NCBI RefSeq assembly: GCF_000308695.1
Contig: NZ_BAGG01000109.1
Coordinates: 1-64,000, forward strand
Origin: Nocardia takedensis NBRC 100417
GTDB lineage: Bacteria > Actinomycetota > Actinomycetes > Mycobacteriales > Mycobacteriaceae
Length of the DNA stretch: 64,000 bases
Direction of reading: 5' to 3'
Every line of letters starts with the position of its first letter. Position 1 is the stretch's first letter. Shown here in pieces: positions 8,843 through 17,800 of the stretch. Made by a program: the position numbers and the translations under genes. The notes beneath the pieces were generated by a model. It saw nothing but the letters and a program-made list of their open reading frames with translations. It was not told where the DNA came from and searched no databases.

Positions 8843-11083
8843 TCAGACCAGTTCGGCGGCGGGCGCGGGCGCGCCGTCCTCGATGTGGGCAAGACCGTCC
8901 ACGGTGACCTCGATGACCCGTGCGCTGGCGATGTCGAAGAACAGACCCGACACCGTCACCCCGCGTTCGGCGACGGCCGCGCGGACCGCCGGATGCCGGT
9001 GCAGGGTCTGCAATTGGAGCGCGACGTTGACCATGCCGAGTTGGTCTACCTCGCCGAAGCCCGCCGCTTCGGCGGCCACGGCCACCGGGTGACCCGAGCG
9101 GAACGCGTCCAGGCTCGGTGCGGCGTGCGCCAGCCAGGCGCTGATCCCCGGGTCGGCCTCGGCCCCGCAATGCAGCGCCGCCATGGCCCCGCACGAGGAG
9201 TGTCCGCACACCACGATCGAGCGCACGTTCAACTCCTGCAGCGCGAACAGCAGCGCGGCCTCGACGGAGGCGTCGCCCTCGGTGGGCACCAGGTTGCCGA
9301 CGTTGCGGACGGTGAACAGGTCGCCGGGGCCGCTGTTGGTGATGACGTTGGGCACCACCCGCGAGTCGGCGCAGGTCAGGAAGAACGAGTCCGGGTCCTG
9401 TTTGTCGCGCAGTTCGTCCAGGTGCGGGCGCACCACGTGGGCGTGGCTGCGGTGGTAGGCCGCCACGCCCGCCGCGAGCGGGTCGGGGTGCCGGTCCTCG
9501 CGCCGCCACGGCCCGAGGATGTCGTCGAACATCGCGCGCCCGAAGCCGCGCGAGGGCGGCCCCTGGGTGGCGTCGGCCATCCGGGCGCTGCCGATCTCGA
9601 CGAATTCGACGCTGCCGCCGTTGTGCTCCTGCTGGCGCACCCATTCCTCGATGGCCTCGAAGGCGGCGTGGTCGAGGAAGTCGACCGTCATCTCCACGGT
9701 GACGTCGGCGTCGGCGGGGACCTTGGCGAATTCCGCGGACAGTTTCGGCAGCGCGAGGAAGGTGCACGAGCCGTCGATGGTGATCAGCCAGCGCTGCGAG
9801 GCCGGGATCTGCTTGGCCACGATCGCGACGCGCACGACCCGCCACAGCAGCAGGCCGAAGGCCAGCACGAGTCCGATGACGACGCCCTCGAGCAGGTTGA
9901 GGAAGACCACGCCGAGGATGGTGGCGGCGTAGACCAGCAGGTCGCCGGTGCGCCGGGCCATGCGGATGTGGGCCAGTTTCACCAACTGGATGCCGATGAC
10001 GATGAGCAGGCCCGCCAGCGCGGCTTTGGGGATCTGTTCGACCACACCGACCAGCGCCACGGAGAACAGGAGAATCCACACGCCGTGCATGATCGCCGAG
10101 GCGCGACTGCGCGCGCCCGCGGTGACGTTGGTGGCGCTGCGCACGATGACGCCGGTCACCGGCAGGCCGCCGACCAGGCCGGAGAGCACGTTGGCCGAGC
10201 CCTGGCCGATGAGTTCGCGGTCGAACTGGGTGCGCGGGCCGTTGTGCATCTTGTCGACGGCCACCGCCGAGAGCAGGCTCTCGACGCTGGCGATGAGCGC
10301 GATGGTCAGCACCATGACCGCGACCGAGGACCAGCCGCCGTCGGGGATCTGCGGCAGGGCCAGCGCGTCGAACAGTGAGCCGCTGAGCACCAGGCGTTCG
10401 ACCTCGGTGGGCAGCACCATCGCCAGCAGCGTGCCCGCGAGCACCGCCACCAGCGGCCCGGGGACGGCCCGCACCTTGGCGGGGACGTAGCGCCAGCCGA
10501 GCATGATCGCGATGACGACCGCGCCGACCAGGGCGTCGCCGCCGTGCAGCGACATCAGTTGGTTGGGCAGTTCGGTGAGGTTGTTCCAGGCCGAACTGCG
10601 CGAGGAGCCGCCGAGCAGCACGTGGATCTGTTGCAGGGCGATGGTGACGCCGATGCCCGCCAGCATCGCGTGCACGACCACCGGCGCGACGGCCAGCGCG
10701 GCGCGGGCGATGCGGCTCAGGCCGAACAGGATCTGCAGGACGCCCGCGGCGACGACGATGAAGCAGGTGACGCGCCAACCGAACTGGTTGATGGATTCGG
10801 CGACGACGACCGTGAGGCCGGCGGCGGGGCCGCTGACCTGCAGGGTGGCCCCCCCGAGGGTGCCCGCGACGATGCCGCCGATCACGGCGGCGATCAGTCC
10901 GGCGGCGACGGGCGCGCCGGAGGCGACCGCGATGCCGAGGGACAGCGGCAGCGCGACCAGGAAGACCACGATCGAGGCGGGCAGATCGTGGCGCAGCACG
11001 GATGTCAGTCGATCGGATCGTGCCCCGGGGGCACGGCTCGGCGGCGCTGACGGCGGCGGGGCGAGATCGTTCTCGACAGCCAT
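8843..11083 (-). CDS. SulP-family anion transporter fused to beta-carbonic anhydrase
   Basis: The 746-residue protein joins a SulP transporter (about 30-430, ten or more membrane helices), a short STAS-like linker (about 440-510) and a C-terminal beta-class carbonic anhydrase (about 540-740). The anhydrase zinc site is complete: Cys571-x-Asp573-x-Arg575, His628 and Cys631. The likely role is bicarbonate uptake coupled to CO2/bicarbonate interconversion. M. tuberculosis Rv3273 has the same architecture. The ATG at 11083 has AAGGAG six bases upstream. A long non-coding region with a CRP-type palindrome lies upstream, and a strong hairpin follows the stop. Confidence 0.93.
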   Translation of the reverse strand: MAVENDLAPPPSAPPSRAPGARSDRLTSVLRHDLPASIVVFLVALPLSLGIAVASGAPVAAGLIAAVIGGIVAGTLGGATLQVSGPAAGLTVVVAESINQFGWRVTCFIVVAAGVLQILFGLSRIARAALAVAPVVVHAMLAGIGVTIALQQIHVLLGGSSRSSAWNNLTELPNQLMSLHGGDALVGAVVIAIMLGWRYVPAKVRAVPGPLVAVLAGTLLAMVLPTEVERLVLSGSLFDALALPQIPDGGWSSVAVMVLTIALIASVESLLSAVAVDKMHNGPRTQFDRELIGQGSANVLSGLVGGLPVTGVIVRSATNVTAGARSRASAIMHGVWILLFSVALVGVVEQIPKAALAGLLIVIGIQLVKLAHIRMARRTGDLLVYAATILGVVFLNLLEGVVIGLVLAFGLLLWRVVRVAIVAKQIPASQRWLITIDGSCTFLALPKLSAEFAKVPADADVTVEMTVDFLDHAAFEAIEEWVRQQEHNGGSVEFVEIGSARMADATQGPPSRGFGRAMFDDILGPWRREDRHPDPLAAGVAAYHRSHAHVVRPHLDELRDKQDPDSFFLTCADSRVVPNVITNSGPGDLFTVRNVGNLVPTEGDASVEAALLFALQELNVRSIVVCGHSSCGAMAALHCGAEADPGISAWLAHAAPSLDAFRSGHPVAVAAEAAGFGEVDQLGMVNVALQLQTLHRHPAVRAAVAERGVTVSGLFFDIASARVIEVTVDGLAHIEDGAPAPAAELV

Positions 11084-11264
11084 GAGTTACTCCTTCGCCG
11101 ACCCGGCGGCACTGGCCGCGAGCGGGTCGCTCGCGGCGGCACGGCGCCGAGATCGGTTGACGATCGACTTGTCCAGCAGGGCAATTGACCGCGAACCGGC
11201 ATCTCGCGGTGAAGCAGGTCCCGACACGGCGACGGGCCGAGATGTAAACCCGATCGAGAGTATT

Positions 11265-11281
11265 GGTAAAGACTTAGCAAA
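11265..11281 (+). repeat. 17-base direct repeat, copy A
   Basis: GGTAAAGACTTAGCAAA matches the copy at 11642-11658 in 16 of 17 positions. Both copies lie in the lower-GC leader upstream of the SulP-carbonic anhydrase gene, 377 bases apart, in the same orientation. The function is unknown; a regulator site is possible. Confidence 0.6.
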
Positions 11282-11641
11282 ACCTGAGAACAGACCGTGG
11301 AGTGCGCTGCGCCATACCAGGGGCTTTGTGTGGTCGTCACCACATCGCGCCCGAATTGTGCCGTCGGTGCGGACATTTCGGGCACACCCGGACGATTCGG
11401 TCACGGCCGCCGAAAAGCGCTGCGGCACAAGGGGTAGCGCGCGGCGACCGGAAAGGCCGGAGAGCGCGCGAGTCCGCGGGCACGCGGTCCGGAATGCGAA
11501 ATCGGTGTCTGTGGACATATTTCTCCTTCGCCGGGTCGGAGCCCGGTGCATCGGTGGAACATGTACTGGCATCGAAAGCGAGCGGTGCGCGAAGGCGGAC
11601 CTCCCGTGCAGCGCGACCTGCGCGAACAGGTCGACTCCAAG

Positions 11642-11658
11642 GGTAAAGACTTCGCAAA
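11642..11658 (+). repeat. 17-base direct repeat, copy B
   Basis: GGTAAAGACTTCGCAAA is the second copy of the repeat at 11265-11281 and differs only at base 12. It lies 37 bases from the 34-bp palindrome. Confidence 0.6.
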
Positions 11659-11694
11659 GCATAGGGAAAAATTCAGAGCCGACATGACATAACT

Positions 11695-11728
11695 CCACCA
11701 AACTGTGACTCAAGTCACAGTTTGGTGG
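11695..11728. promoter_or_regulatory. 34-bp perfect palindrome containing a consensus CRP/GlxR site
   Basis: Arms 11695-11710 and 11713-11728 are exact inverted copies (16 bp) around the two bases CA. The core 11704-11719 reads TGTGA-N6-TCACA, which is the CRP/GlxR consensus. It lies 42 bases beyond the SDR stop and about 610 bases upstream of the SulP-carbonic anhydrase start, so it could be an operator for the latter or a terminator hairpin for the former. Both readings fit the sequence. Confidence 0.6.
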
Positions 11729-11735
11729 TCATTCG
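11715..11735 (+). repeat. 21-base direct repeat flanking a 3.1-kb block, copy 1
   Basis: This segment (TCACAGTTTGGTGGTCATTC plus G) equals 14852-14872 in 20 of 21 positions. The first 14 bases belong to the right arm of the palindrome. The two copies bracket the SDR, serine-hydrolase and secreted-protein genes. Confidence 0.6.
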
Positions 11736-11769
11736 GCTGGGCGAGGGTGCGGGCCGCCGTTCGGCGGGG

Positions 11770-12624
11770 TCAGTACTTGAGCGCCCCGCCGTCCACGGCG
11801 ATCTGATTGCCGGTGGTCGATCCCGACCCCGGGCCCGCCAGCCACGCGACGATGTCGGAGACGTGCTCGGGCGGCATGAAACCGCCGCGGCCGTCGGTGC
11901 CGTCCGCGGTGACCGGACGGTAGGGCACCGGCGGGAAACTGTGCAGGAAGGTGGGGAATTCCCCGAACAGCTTCATCATCGCCTCGGGATCGATCATCGG
12001 GGTGTCCACCGAATACGGGTGGATGGAATTGACCCGGATGCCGAATTCGCCGACCTCGAGGGCCAAGGAGTTGGTGAGCGCGACCAGACCGTGTTTGGAG
12101 GCCGAGTAGTGGCCGTTGCCCGGCGTCGCCTTGAGCCCCGCCGAAGAACTGACGATCACGACCGATCCGCCGTTGCCCGCCTCGATCATCGCGGGCACCG
12201 CGGCCCGGATGGTGCGCCACGTGCCGTTGAGGTTCACCTCCACGACGGTGTCCCACTGCTCGGCCGACATCTCGAACAGCCGTCCCCAGCTGAGGACGCC
12301 CGCGTTGGCCACCACGACGTCGAGGCGGCCGAAGCGCGCCACGGTCTCGGCGACGACGGCCTCGAGCGCGGCCAGATCGCGGATGTCGACCTCACGGGCC
12401 AGCGCCTGTCGGCCTTCGGCCTCGACCAGTTTCGCCGTCTCGGCCAGGTCGTCGGCGGTCGGCGCCGGATAGGCGACGGTGTCGGAGACCGGTGCGCAGA
12501 TGTCGAGCACGACCACGTCGGCTCCGTCGCGGGCCAACCGCTGGGCGTGGGCGCGGCCCTGACCGCGGGCGGCCCCGGTGACCAGGGCCACCTTGCCGTG
12601 CAGCGGGCGATCGGTGTCGGACAT
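11770..12624 (-). CDS. Mycofactocin-coupled SDR-family NAD(P)-dependent oxidoreductase
   Basis: The 284-residue protein is a classical short-chain dehydrogenase with the T16-G-x3-G21-x-G23 cofactor loop, the NAG motif (VANAGVLSWG) and the catalytic Tyr173-x3-Lys177. It has the insertion after the second beta strand (APVSDTVAYPAPTADDLAET) and the VTGAARGQGRAHA signature typical of mycofactocin-coupled SDRs, which hold their nicotinamide tightly and pass electrons to mycofactocin. The substrate is probably an alcohol or carbonyl, not identifiable here. ATG 12624 has AGGAG eight bases upstream. It is divergent from the serine hydrolase, with a palindromic operator between them. Confidence 0.88.
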   Translation of the reverse strand: MSDTDRPLHGKVALVTGAARGQGRAHAQRLARDGADVVVLDICAPVSDTVAYPAPTADDLAETAKLVEAEGRQALAREVDIRDLAALEAVVAETVARFGRLDVVVANAGVLSWGRLFEMSAEQWDTVVEVNLNGTWRTIRAAVPAMIEAGNGGSVVIVSSSAGLKATPGNGHYSASKHGLVALTNSLALEVGEFGIRVNSIHPYSVDTPMIDPEAMMKLFGEFPTFLHSFPPVPYRPVTADGTDGRGGFMPPEHVSDIVAWLAGPGSGSTTGNQIAVDGGALKY

Positions 12625-12719
12625 GCGCGATTCTCCTTCTTCCACGTCGTCGTCGCGGCCGTCGTCCCCGGCGCGACGGGGGGCGTCGGCGACCTCCACG
12701 ACGAGGTTGACGCTAGTAA

Positions 12720-12731
12720 TTACACGTGTAA
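12720..12731. promoter_or_regulatory. Palindromic operator-like site TTACACGTGTAA
   Basis: The 12-base perfect palindrome lies in the 145-bp space between the divergent SDR (start 12624) and serine hydrolase (start 12770). An AT-rich stretch (CTAGTAATTACA) in otherwise GC-rich DNA overlaps it. This is the size and shape of a TetR/FadR-type half-site pair that could control both genes. Confidence 0.45.
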
Positions 12732-12769
12732 AGCACAAGATCGCCGGGCCGGGCGGGGACAATGGGCGG

Positions 12770-13954
12770 ATGGTCCTGTCGCACCGCCTCGCGGTCGTCT
12801 GCGTGACCGCCGCGCTGGTCCTGGGCTCGGCCGCCGCCGGGTCGGCGGCACCCGACGCGCGAGCCGACGCGGGCCCCGACCCCGCGGCGTTGCGGCGGGC
12901 GATGGACGCGGTGGTCGCCGCCGGGGCGAGCGGGGTCCAGGTGCGGGTGCGCGGCCCGTGGGGCGAATGGGTGGGCGCGGCCGGGTCGGCCCGCTGGGCG
13001 AGCGCCGAACCGGTTCCGACCGACGGCGTGTTCCGCGCGGGCAGCGTCACCAAGACCTTCGTCGCGACGGTCCTGCTGCAACTGGTGGCAGAAGGCCGGG
13101 TCGGACCGGACGATTCCGTCGTCGGGTACCTGCCGCGCTTCGATCTCGACGAGCGCGTCACCGTCGGGATGATCCTCGGCCACACCAGCGGCTTGCGCGG
13201 TTACGCGGGCGAAGCCGGACCGGACGGTCAGCCCTCCCCGTCCGCGCTCACGCTCGACCCCGGCCGCACCTACCGACCCGAGGACCTGGTGCGTTTCGCC
13301 CTCGCGCAGCCCGCCTGGTTCGAACCGGGCGCCCGGTGGCACTACTCGAACACCAACTATCTGCTCGCCGGCCTGCTGATCGAACAGATCACGGGCACGC
13401 CGTACGCCCGGCAGGTCGAGGAACGGATTCTGCGCCCGCTCGGATTGGCGGACACCTCGCTGCCCGGCACGTCACCGGAGATCCCGCCACCGCACGCGCA
13501 CGGCTACCTGGGCGTGTCCGCACTGGGTGTCCCGATACCGGTCGACGTCACGGCGCTGAACCCGTCGATGGCCTGGGCGGCGGGCGAGATCCTGTCCACC
13601 ACGGCCGATCTGGAGGTCTTCCTCGACGCGTTGCTGACCGGCCGTCTGCTCCCGCGCGCCCTCCTGGCGCGGATGACCGAGTTCCGGCCGACGAGTTCCA
13701 GGTTCGGCGTCGACCGCGCCTACGGACTCGGTCTGGTGCGGTTGTCCGACGCCGCGGGCTGTTCGGGGATCGGGCACAGCGGCGATATCCCCGGCTTCCA
13801 CACCGAGGTCTACCACTCCCCCGACGGCGCGCGTCAGGTAGCGGTCTCGGTGACCCAGGGCGCGCTCGATTCCGAGGATCGGGCGCGGTTCTCGGCCTAC
13901 CTGACCGCGGCGTACGGGATCACCGCGGTCGGCCTGTGCGACGCGCCCGCCTGA
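12770..13954 (+). CDS. Secreted serine hydrolase, beta-lactamase/D-Ala-D-Ala carboxypeptidase (class C, S12) family
   Basis: The 394-residue protein begins with a signal peptide (about 1-27, ending GSAAPDA). It carries the three motifs of penicillin-recognising enzymes: Ser92-V-T-Lys95, Tyr192-S-Asn194 and the late HSG triad (GHSGDIPGFHTE). A role in trimming cell-wall peptides outside the membrane, or as an esterase, is expected; true beta-lactamase activity cannot be predicted. ATG 12770 was chosen because it starts the signal peptide; a longer frame upstream runs through the SDR promoter. No strong ribosome binding site precedes it. Confidence 0.85.
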   Translation: MVLSHRLAVVCVTAALVLGSAAAGSAAPDARADAGPDPAALRRAMDAVVAAGASGVQVRVRGPWGEWVGAAGSARWASAEPVPTDGVFRAGSVTKTFVATVLLQLVAEGRVGPDDSVVGYLPRFDLDERVTVGMILGHTSGLRGYAGEAGPDGQPSPSALTLDPGRTYRPEDLVRFALAQPAWFEPGARWHYSNTNYLLAGLLIEQITGTPYARQVEERILRPLGLADTSLPGTSPEIPPPHAHGYLGVSALGVPIPVDVTALNPSMAWAAGEILSTTADLEVFLDALLTGRLLPRALLARMTEFRPTSSRFGVDRAYGLGLVRLSDAAGCSGIGHSGDIPGFHTEVYHSPDGARQVAVSVTQGALDSEDRARFSAYLTAAYGITAVGLCDAPA

Positions 13955-13966
13955 GGAACCAGCGAC

Positions 13967-14785
13967 TCAGCCGGCGACCGGCGGCGGGTCGAGCGGGGCG
14001 TTCATCCCGTTCACCGCGCCCACGCCCGCCCCGATGACCGCGCCGGCGACGACGGCCGGTGCGGCGACCAACGCGGCGACCGTCGCCGCGCCGACCATCG
14101 GACCGACGACCAAGCCGGTGGGCAGGAACGGGATGCCGAAGACGAATCCGACGACGCCGCCGACGACCGCGCCGACCGCGGCGGCGACCGGGGCGACCAC
14201 CACGCCGCCGATGGCCGCGCCCAGCACCGTGTCACCGACGACCTGCGCGGCGACCTCGTCGGAGCGCGCGGGATCCATGCCCTGGCTGTCGAGGATGTCG
14301 GACAGCCCGTCCTCGACCTCGCCCGCGCCGGAGTTGATCTGGGCCGCCTGCTCGGGGGTCACGATGCCGGGGCGGTCCATCTCGATGCTGCCGACGACGA
14401 TCTGTTCGGCCTGGGGCGCGGGCGGGGTGTCGGCGGCGGGCGCGACGAGCGGGCCCGCCGCGGCGAAGTCCTCGGTGGGCGCGGGTTCGAACGCCGGCGT
14501 CGGTGCGAGGGCGGGCGGCGCGGGGGGCAGGCCGAACGCGTCGGTCACCATCCGGGTGACGGTGTCGCCCAGCGCCTCGGGCCGGAACTGCGCCGGGACC
14601 TCGAAAGGCAGGACGACGCCGGGACCGGCCGCGTCGGCGAAGGTGAGCGGCGCGGGCCCAGGCGGACGGTCGTCGGCGACCGCGGGCGCGGCGCCCGCCA
14701 CCGCGGCGCAGACGGCGCCGCTGAACAGGACCAGGGCGGGCCGCAGGGTGCTGCGGTGCGAATCAGCCGGACGTGGAGTGCCCAT
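13967..14785 (-). CDS. Secreted glycine/alanine-rich protein of unknown function
   Basis: The 272-residue protein has a signal peptide (about 1-37, cut near AVADDRPP), a proline- and alanine-rich middle (about 85-125) and a C-terminal hydrophobic stretch of regular small residues (about 185-262, e.g. GAAIGGVVVAPVAAAVGAVV) that looks like a glycine-zipper membrane segment. Proteins of this shape are common in Nocardia and Rhodococcus and have no assigned role. ATG 14785 is preceded by GAGG seven bases upstream. It converges with the serine hydrolase, leaving 12 bases between the stops. Confidence 0.7.
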   Translation of the reverse strand: MGTPRPADSHRSTLRPALVLFSGAVCAAVAGAAPAVADDRPPGPAPLTFADAAGPGVVLPFEVPAQFRPEALGDTVTRMVTDAFGLPPAPPALAPTPAFEPAPTEDFAAAGPLVAPAADTPPAPQAEQIVVGSIEMDRPGIVTPEQAAQINSGAGEVEDGLSDILDSQGMDPARSDEVAAQVVGDTVLGAAIGGVVVAPVAAAVGAVVGGVVGFVFGIPFLPTGLVVGPMVGAATVAALVAAPAVVAGAVIGAGVGAVNGMNAPLDPPPVAG

Positions 14786-14851
14786 GGGTTACCTCATTCC
14801 CGATGTAGGGACCCTGTAGAGCTGATTCGATACCGCTCGGTCTGTGGATGA

Positions 14852-14872
14852 TCACCGTTTGGTGGTCATTCG
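14852..14872 (+). repeat. 21-base direct repeat flanking a 3.1-kb block, copy 2
   Basis: This copy differs from 11715-11735 at one base (TCACC versus TCACA at the start). It spans the stop codon of the giant NRPS gene (14866-14868, minus strand). Confidence 0.6.
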
Positions 14873-17800
14873 CCCCGCTCGTCGAGAATCCGGGCGATCC
14901 GGGCGATCGCCGCCGGATCGGTCATCTCCAGGTGCGCCGCGTCGACCTCGACCTCGGTGATCTCGCCGCGCACGTAGGGCCGCCAGCCGTCGTGGCCCTC
15001 GGCGTCGGCGCGTCGGTCCCGTGCCGCGGTGAAATACAGCAGATCGCAGTCCACCACCGGCGGTTCCCAGTCCGCCGCCGCGCGGATGTAATCGTTGTAG
15101 GCGTCGGTCAGGCGCTCGAGGGTCGCGGCGTCCACCGCCATGCCGTCGCCGAGGTGTTCGGCGATCTGCCGGGCCGCCTGTTCGGCCGTGGCGTCGGGGC
15201 TCACGAAATCGATGCCCATCACCGGCCCCAGATTGCTGACCAACTCGCCCGCCGAGATCGTGGTGACCGACTCGCCGTCGATCCCGCTCGCCTCGGCGTC
15301 CAGCATCGCCAGCAACTCGACCCGCTCGCCCGCCTCGCGCAACAGGCCCGCGACCGCGTGGGCGATCACGCCGCCCATCGACCACCCGAGCAGGTCGTAG
15401 GGTCCCTCCGGTTGGACCGCGCGGATCTCGCGGACGTAGCGGGCCGCGATCTCGGCCATGGTCCTCGGCCCCGGGTCCTCGCCGGCGATCCGCGGCGCCT
15501 GGAGTCCGTAGACGGGCCGATCCGCGGTGAGATGGTTGTCGAAGCCGTAGTAGCACCAGGCCAGCCCGGAAGCCGGGTGGACGCACCACAGCGGCCGTCC
15601 GGCGCCGCCCGCGCGGATCGGGAGCACGACCTCGAGGCCGAGCGCCGACCGGTCCGCCGGGTCGGTGCCGTCGCGCATACCGGATTCGATGCGCTTGGCC
15701 AGATCGGCCGGACTGGGATCCGACAGCATCCAGCGCAGCGGGATCTCGAAGTCCAGTTCCTTCTTCAGCTCGCCCGCCACCTGCACCGAGCGCAGCGAGT
15801 TGCCGCCCAACCGGTAGAAGTCGTCGTCGGCGCCGACCCGCGGCACGCCGAGCACGTGCTCGAAGACCCGGGCGACCTCCTCTTCCAGCCACGACGACGG
15901 CGCGCGGAACTCGCCGACCGTGAGCACCGGTTCGGGCAGCTTCTTGCGGTCGAGCTTGCCGGAACTGGTCAGCGGCACCGAATCCAGGACCACGACGCTG
16001 GTCGGCACCATGTAGGCGGGCAGTTCGGTGGCCGCGAAGGCCAGCACCTCGTCGGTGTCGATCACCGCCCCCGCGGCGGGAACCAGGTAGACGACCAGGA
16101 ATTCGAGGCCGTCGGTGTTCGCCAACGCCGCGATCGCGCGCGCCACGGTGGGATGTTCGGCGATGACCGCCTCGATCTCCCCGAGTTCGATGCGCAGGCC
16201 GCGCAGTTTGACCTGGAAATCGGTGCGGCCCAGGTAGTCCAGTTCGCCGTCGGCCTGCCAGCGCGCCAGGTCGCCGGTGCGGTACATCCGCTGCCCGAGA
16301 TCGAAGGGGTCGGGCACGAACCGCTCGGCGCTCAGTCCCGGCCGGGCGTGGTAGCCGCGCACGGTCTGCGCGCCCGCCAGGTACAGGTCGCCCGCGACGC
16401 CGGGCGGGACCGGCCGCAACCGCGCGTCCAGGACGTATGCCCGCGCGTTCCACACCGGGCTGCCCATCGGCATGTGCCCGTCGTCGGCGGCGTCGACGCT
16501 GTGCGCGGTCGCGTGCAGGGTGAATTCGGTGGGGCCGTACAGGTTGTGCAGCACCGCGTCGGGCAGCACCCGCCGCGCCGCGGTCAGCACCTCGTGACCG
16601 AACGCCTCGCCGCCCACCAGCAGCGCCCGCAACGAGCGCAGCGACTCGGCCGGAACGGAGTCGGCGAACACCGCCAGCATCGAGGGCACGAAGGAGGTGG
16701 CGCTCACCTCGTGGGCGGCGATCGTCTCGGCCAGATAGGCCGGATCGGTGTGGCCGTCCGGACGCGCGATCACCATCCGCGCGCCGATCGCCAGCGTGGC
16801 GAACAGTTCCCAGACCGAGACGTCGAAGGTGGCGGGCGTCTTCTGCAACACCACGTCCCGCTCGGTCAGCTCGTAAGCGCCGATGATCCAGCGCAATTGG
16901 TTGAGCACGGCGTTGTTGGGCACCGCGACGCCTTTGGGGCGGCCGGTCGATCCCGAGGTGAACAGGACGTAGGCGAGGTCGTCCGGTCGCAGGGGCCGCA
17001 CCCGTTCGGCGTCGGTGATCGGCCCGTCGTCGTAACCCGACAGGTCGATGCCGTCCAGGCTCGACAGCACCACCGCCGCGTCCGCGGTCGCGAGCATGTA
17101 GTCGACGCGTTCCGGGGGCAGGTCGGGGTCGACCGGGACGTAGCCGCCGCCCGCCGCGTGCACCGCGTACATCGCGGTGACCTGGTCCAACGAACGCCGC
17201 ATCCGCAGCGCCACCAGCGATTCCGGTCCGACACCCCGCCCGATCAGCCAGCGCGCGAGCCGGTTGACGCGGGCGGCGAACCGCGCGTAGGTCAACGACT
17301 GCTCGCCGAAGATCACGGCGGTGCGCTCGGCGTACCGCTCGGCCGAGCGCGCGAACACGGCGGCCAAGGTGTCGGCCGGTTCGAGGGCCACCTCGGTGGC
17401 GTTCCACCGCACCAGCACGTCCTCGCGTTCGGCGGGCGTGAGCAGATCCACCTCGTACACCCCGCGCGTCGGGTCGGCGGTGAGCGTGTCGAGCAACCGC
17501 AGCAGGCGGTCGACCAGCGTGCGCACCGTCTCGGGGTCGAACAGGTCGGTGGCGTAGGTGACCGCGCCGGTCAGCCCCGCGGGCGCGCCGGTCTCGTCGT
17601 AGGTGTCGGAGACCGTGAATTGCAGGTCGAACAGCGAGGACCCGGTTTCGGCCTCGAGCGCCGAGAGCGACAGGCCGGGCAGTTCGAGATCGGTCGAGCC
17701 GAGGTTCTGGAAGGCCAACATGACCTGGAACAGCGGGTGGTGCGCGTGCGAGCGCACCGGATTCAATTCCTGCACCAACCGTTCGAAGGGGACATCGGCG

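Larger units (their letters stand above)
11084..11769. other. Long intergenic/control region (686 bp)
   Basis: No convincing gene lies here. GC content is visibly lower than in the flanking genes. The region holds a 17-base direct repeat (11265 and 11642), a 34-bp palindrome with a CRP-type core (11695-11728) and a 143-codon minus-strand frame (11518-11087). That frame has an AAGGAG four bases upstream and ends three bases before the SulP ATG, but its protein has no recognisable features and an atypical composition. The region is best read as a long 5' leader or control region for the SulP-carbonic anhydrase gene. Confidence 0.6.

Noticed and set aside
11087..11518. 143-codon minus-strand frame with AAGGAG upstream, ending three bases before the SulP ATG
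   Set aside because: The product has no fold or motif and unusual composition, and the region's GC drop and repeats suggest a control region. It could be revived by conservation in relatives.
11401..11685. 94-codon minus-strand frame in the same control region
   Set aside because: No ribosome binding site; overlaps the frame above in another phase; composition not protein-like.
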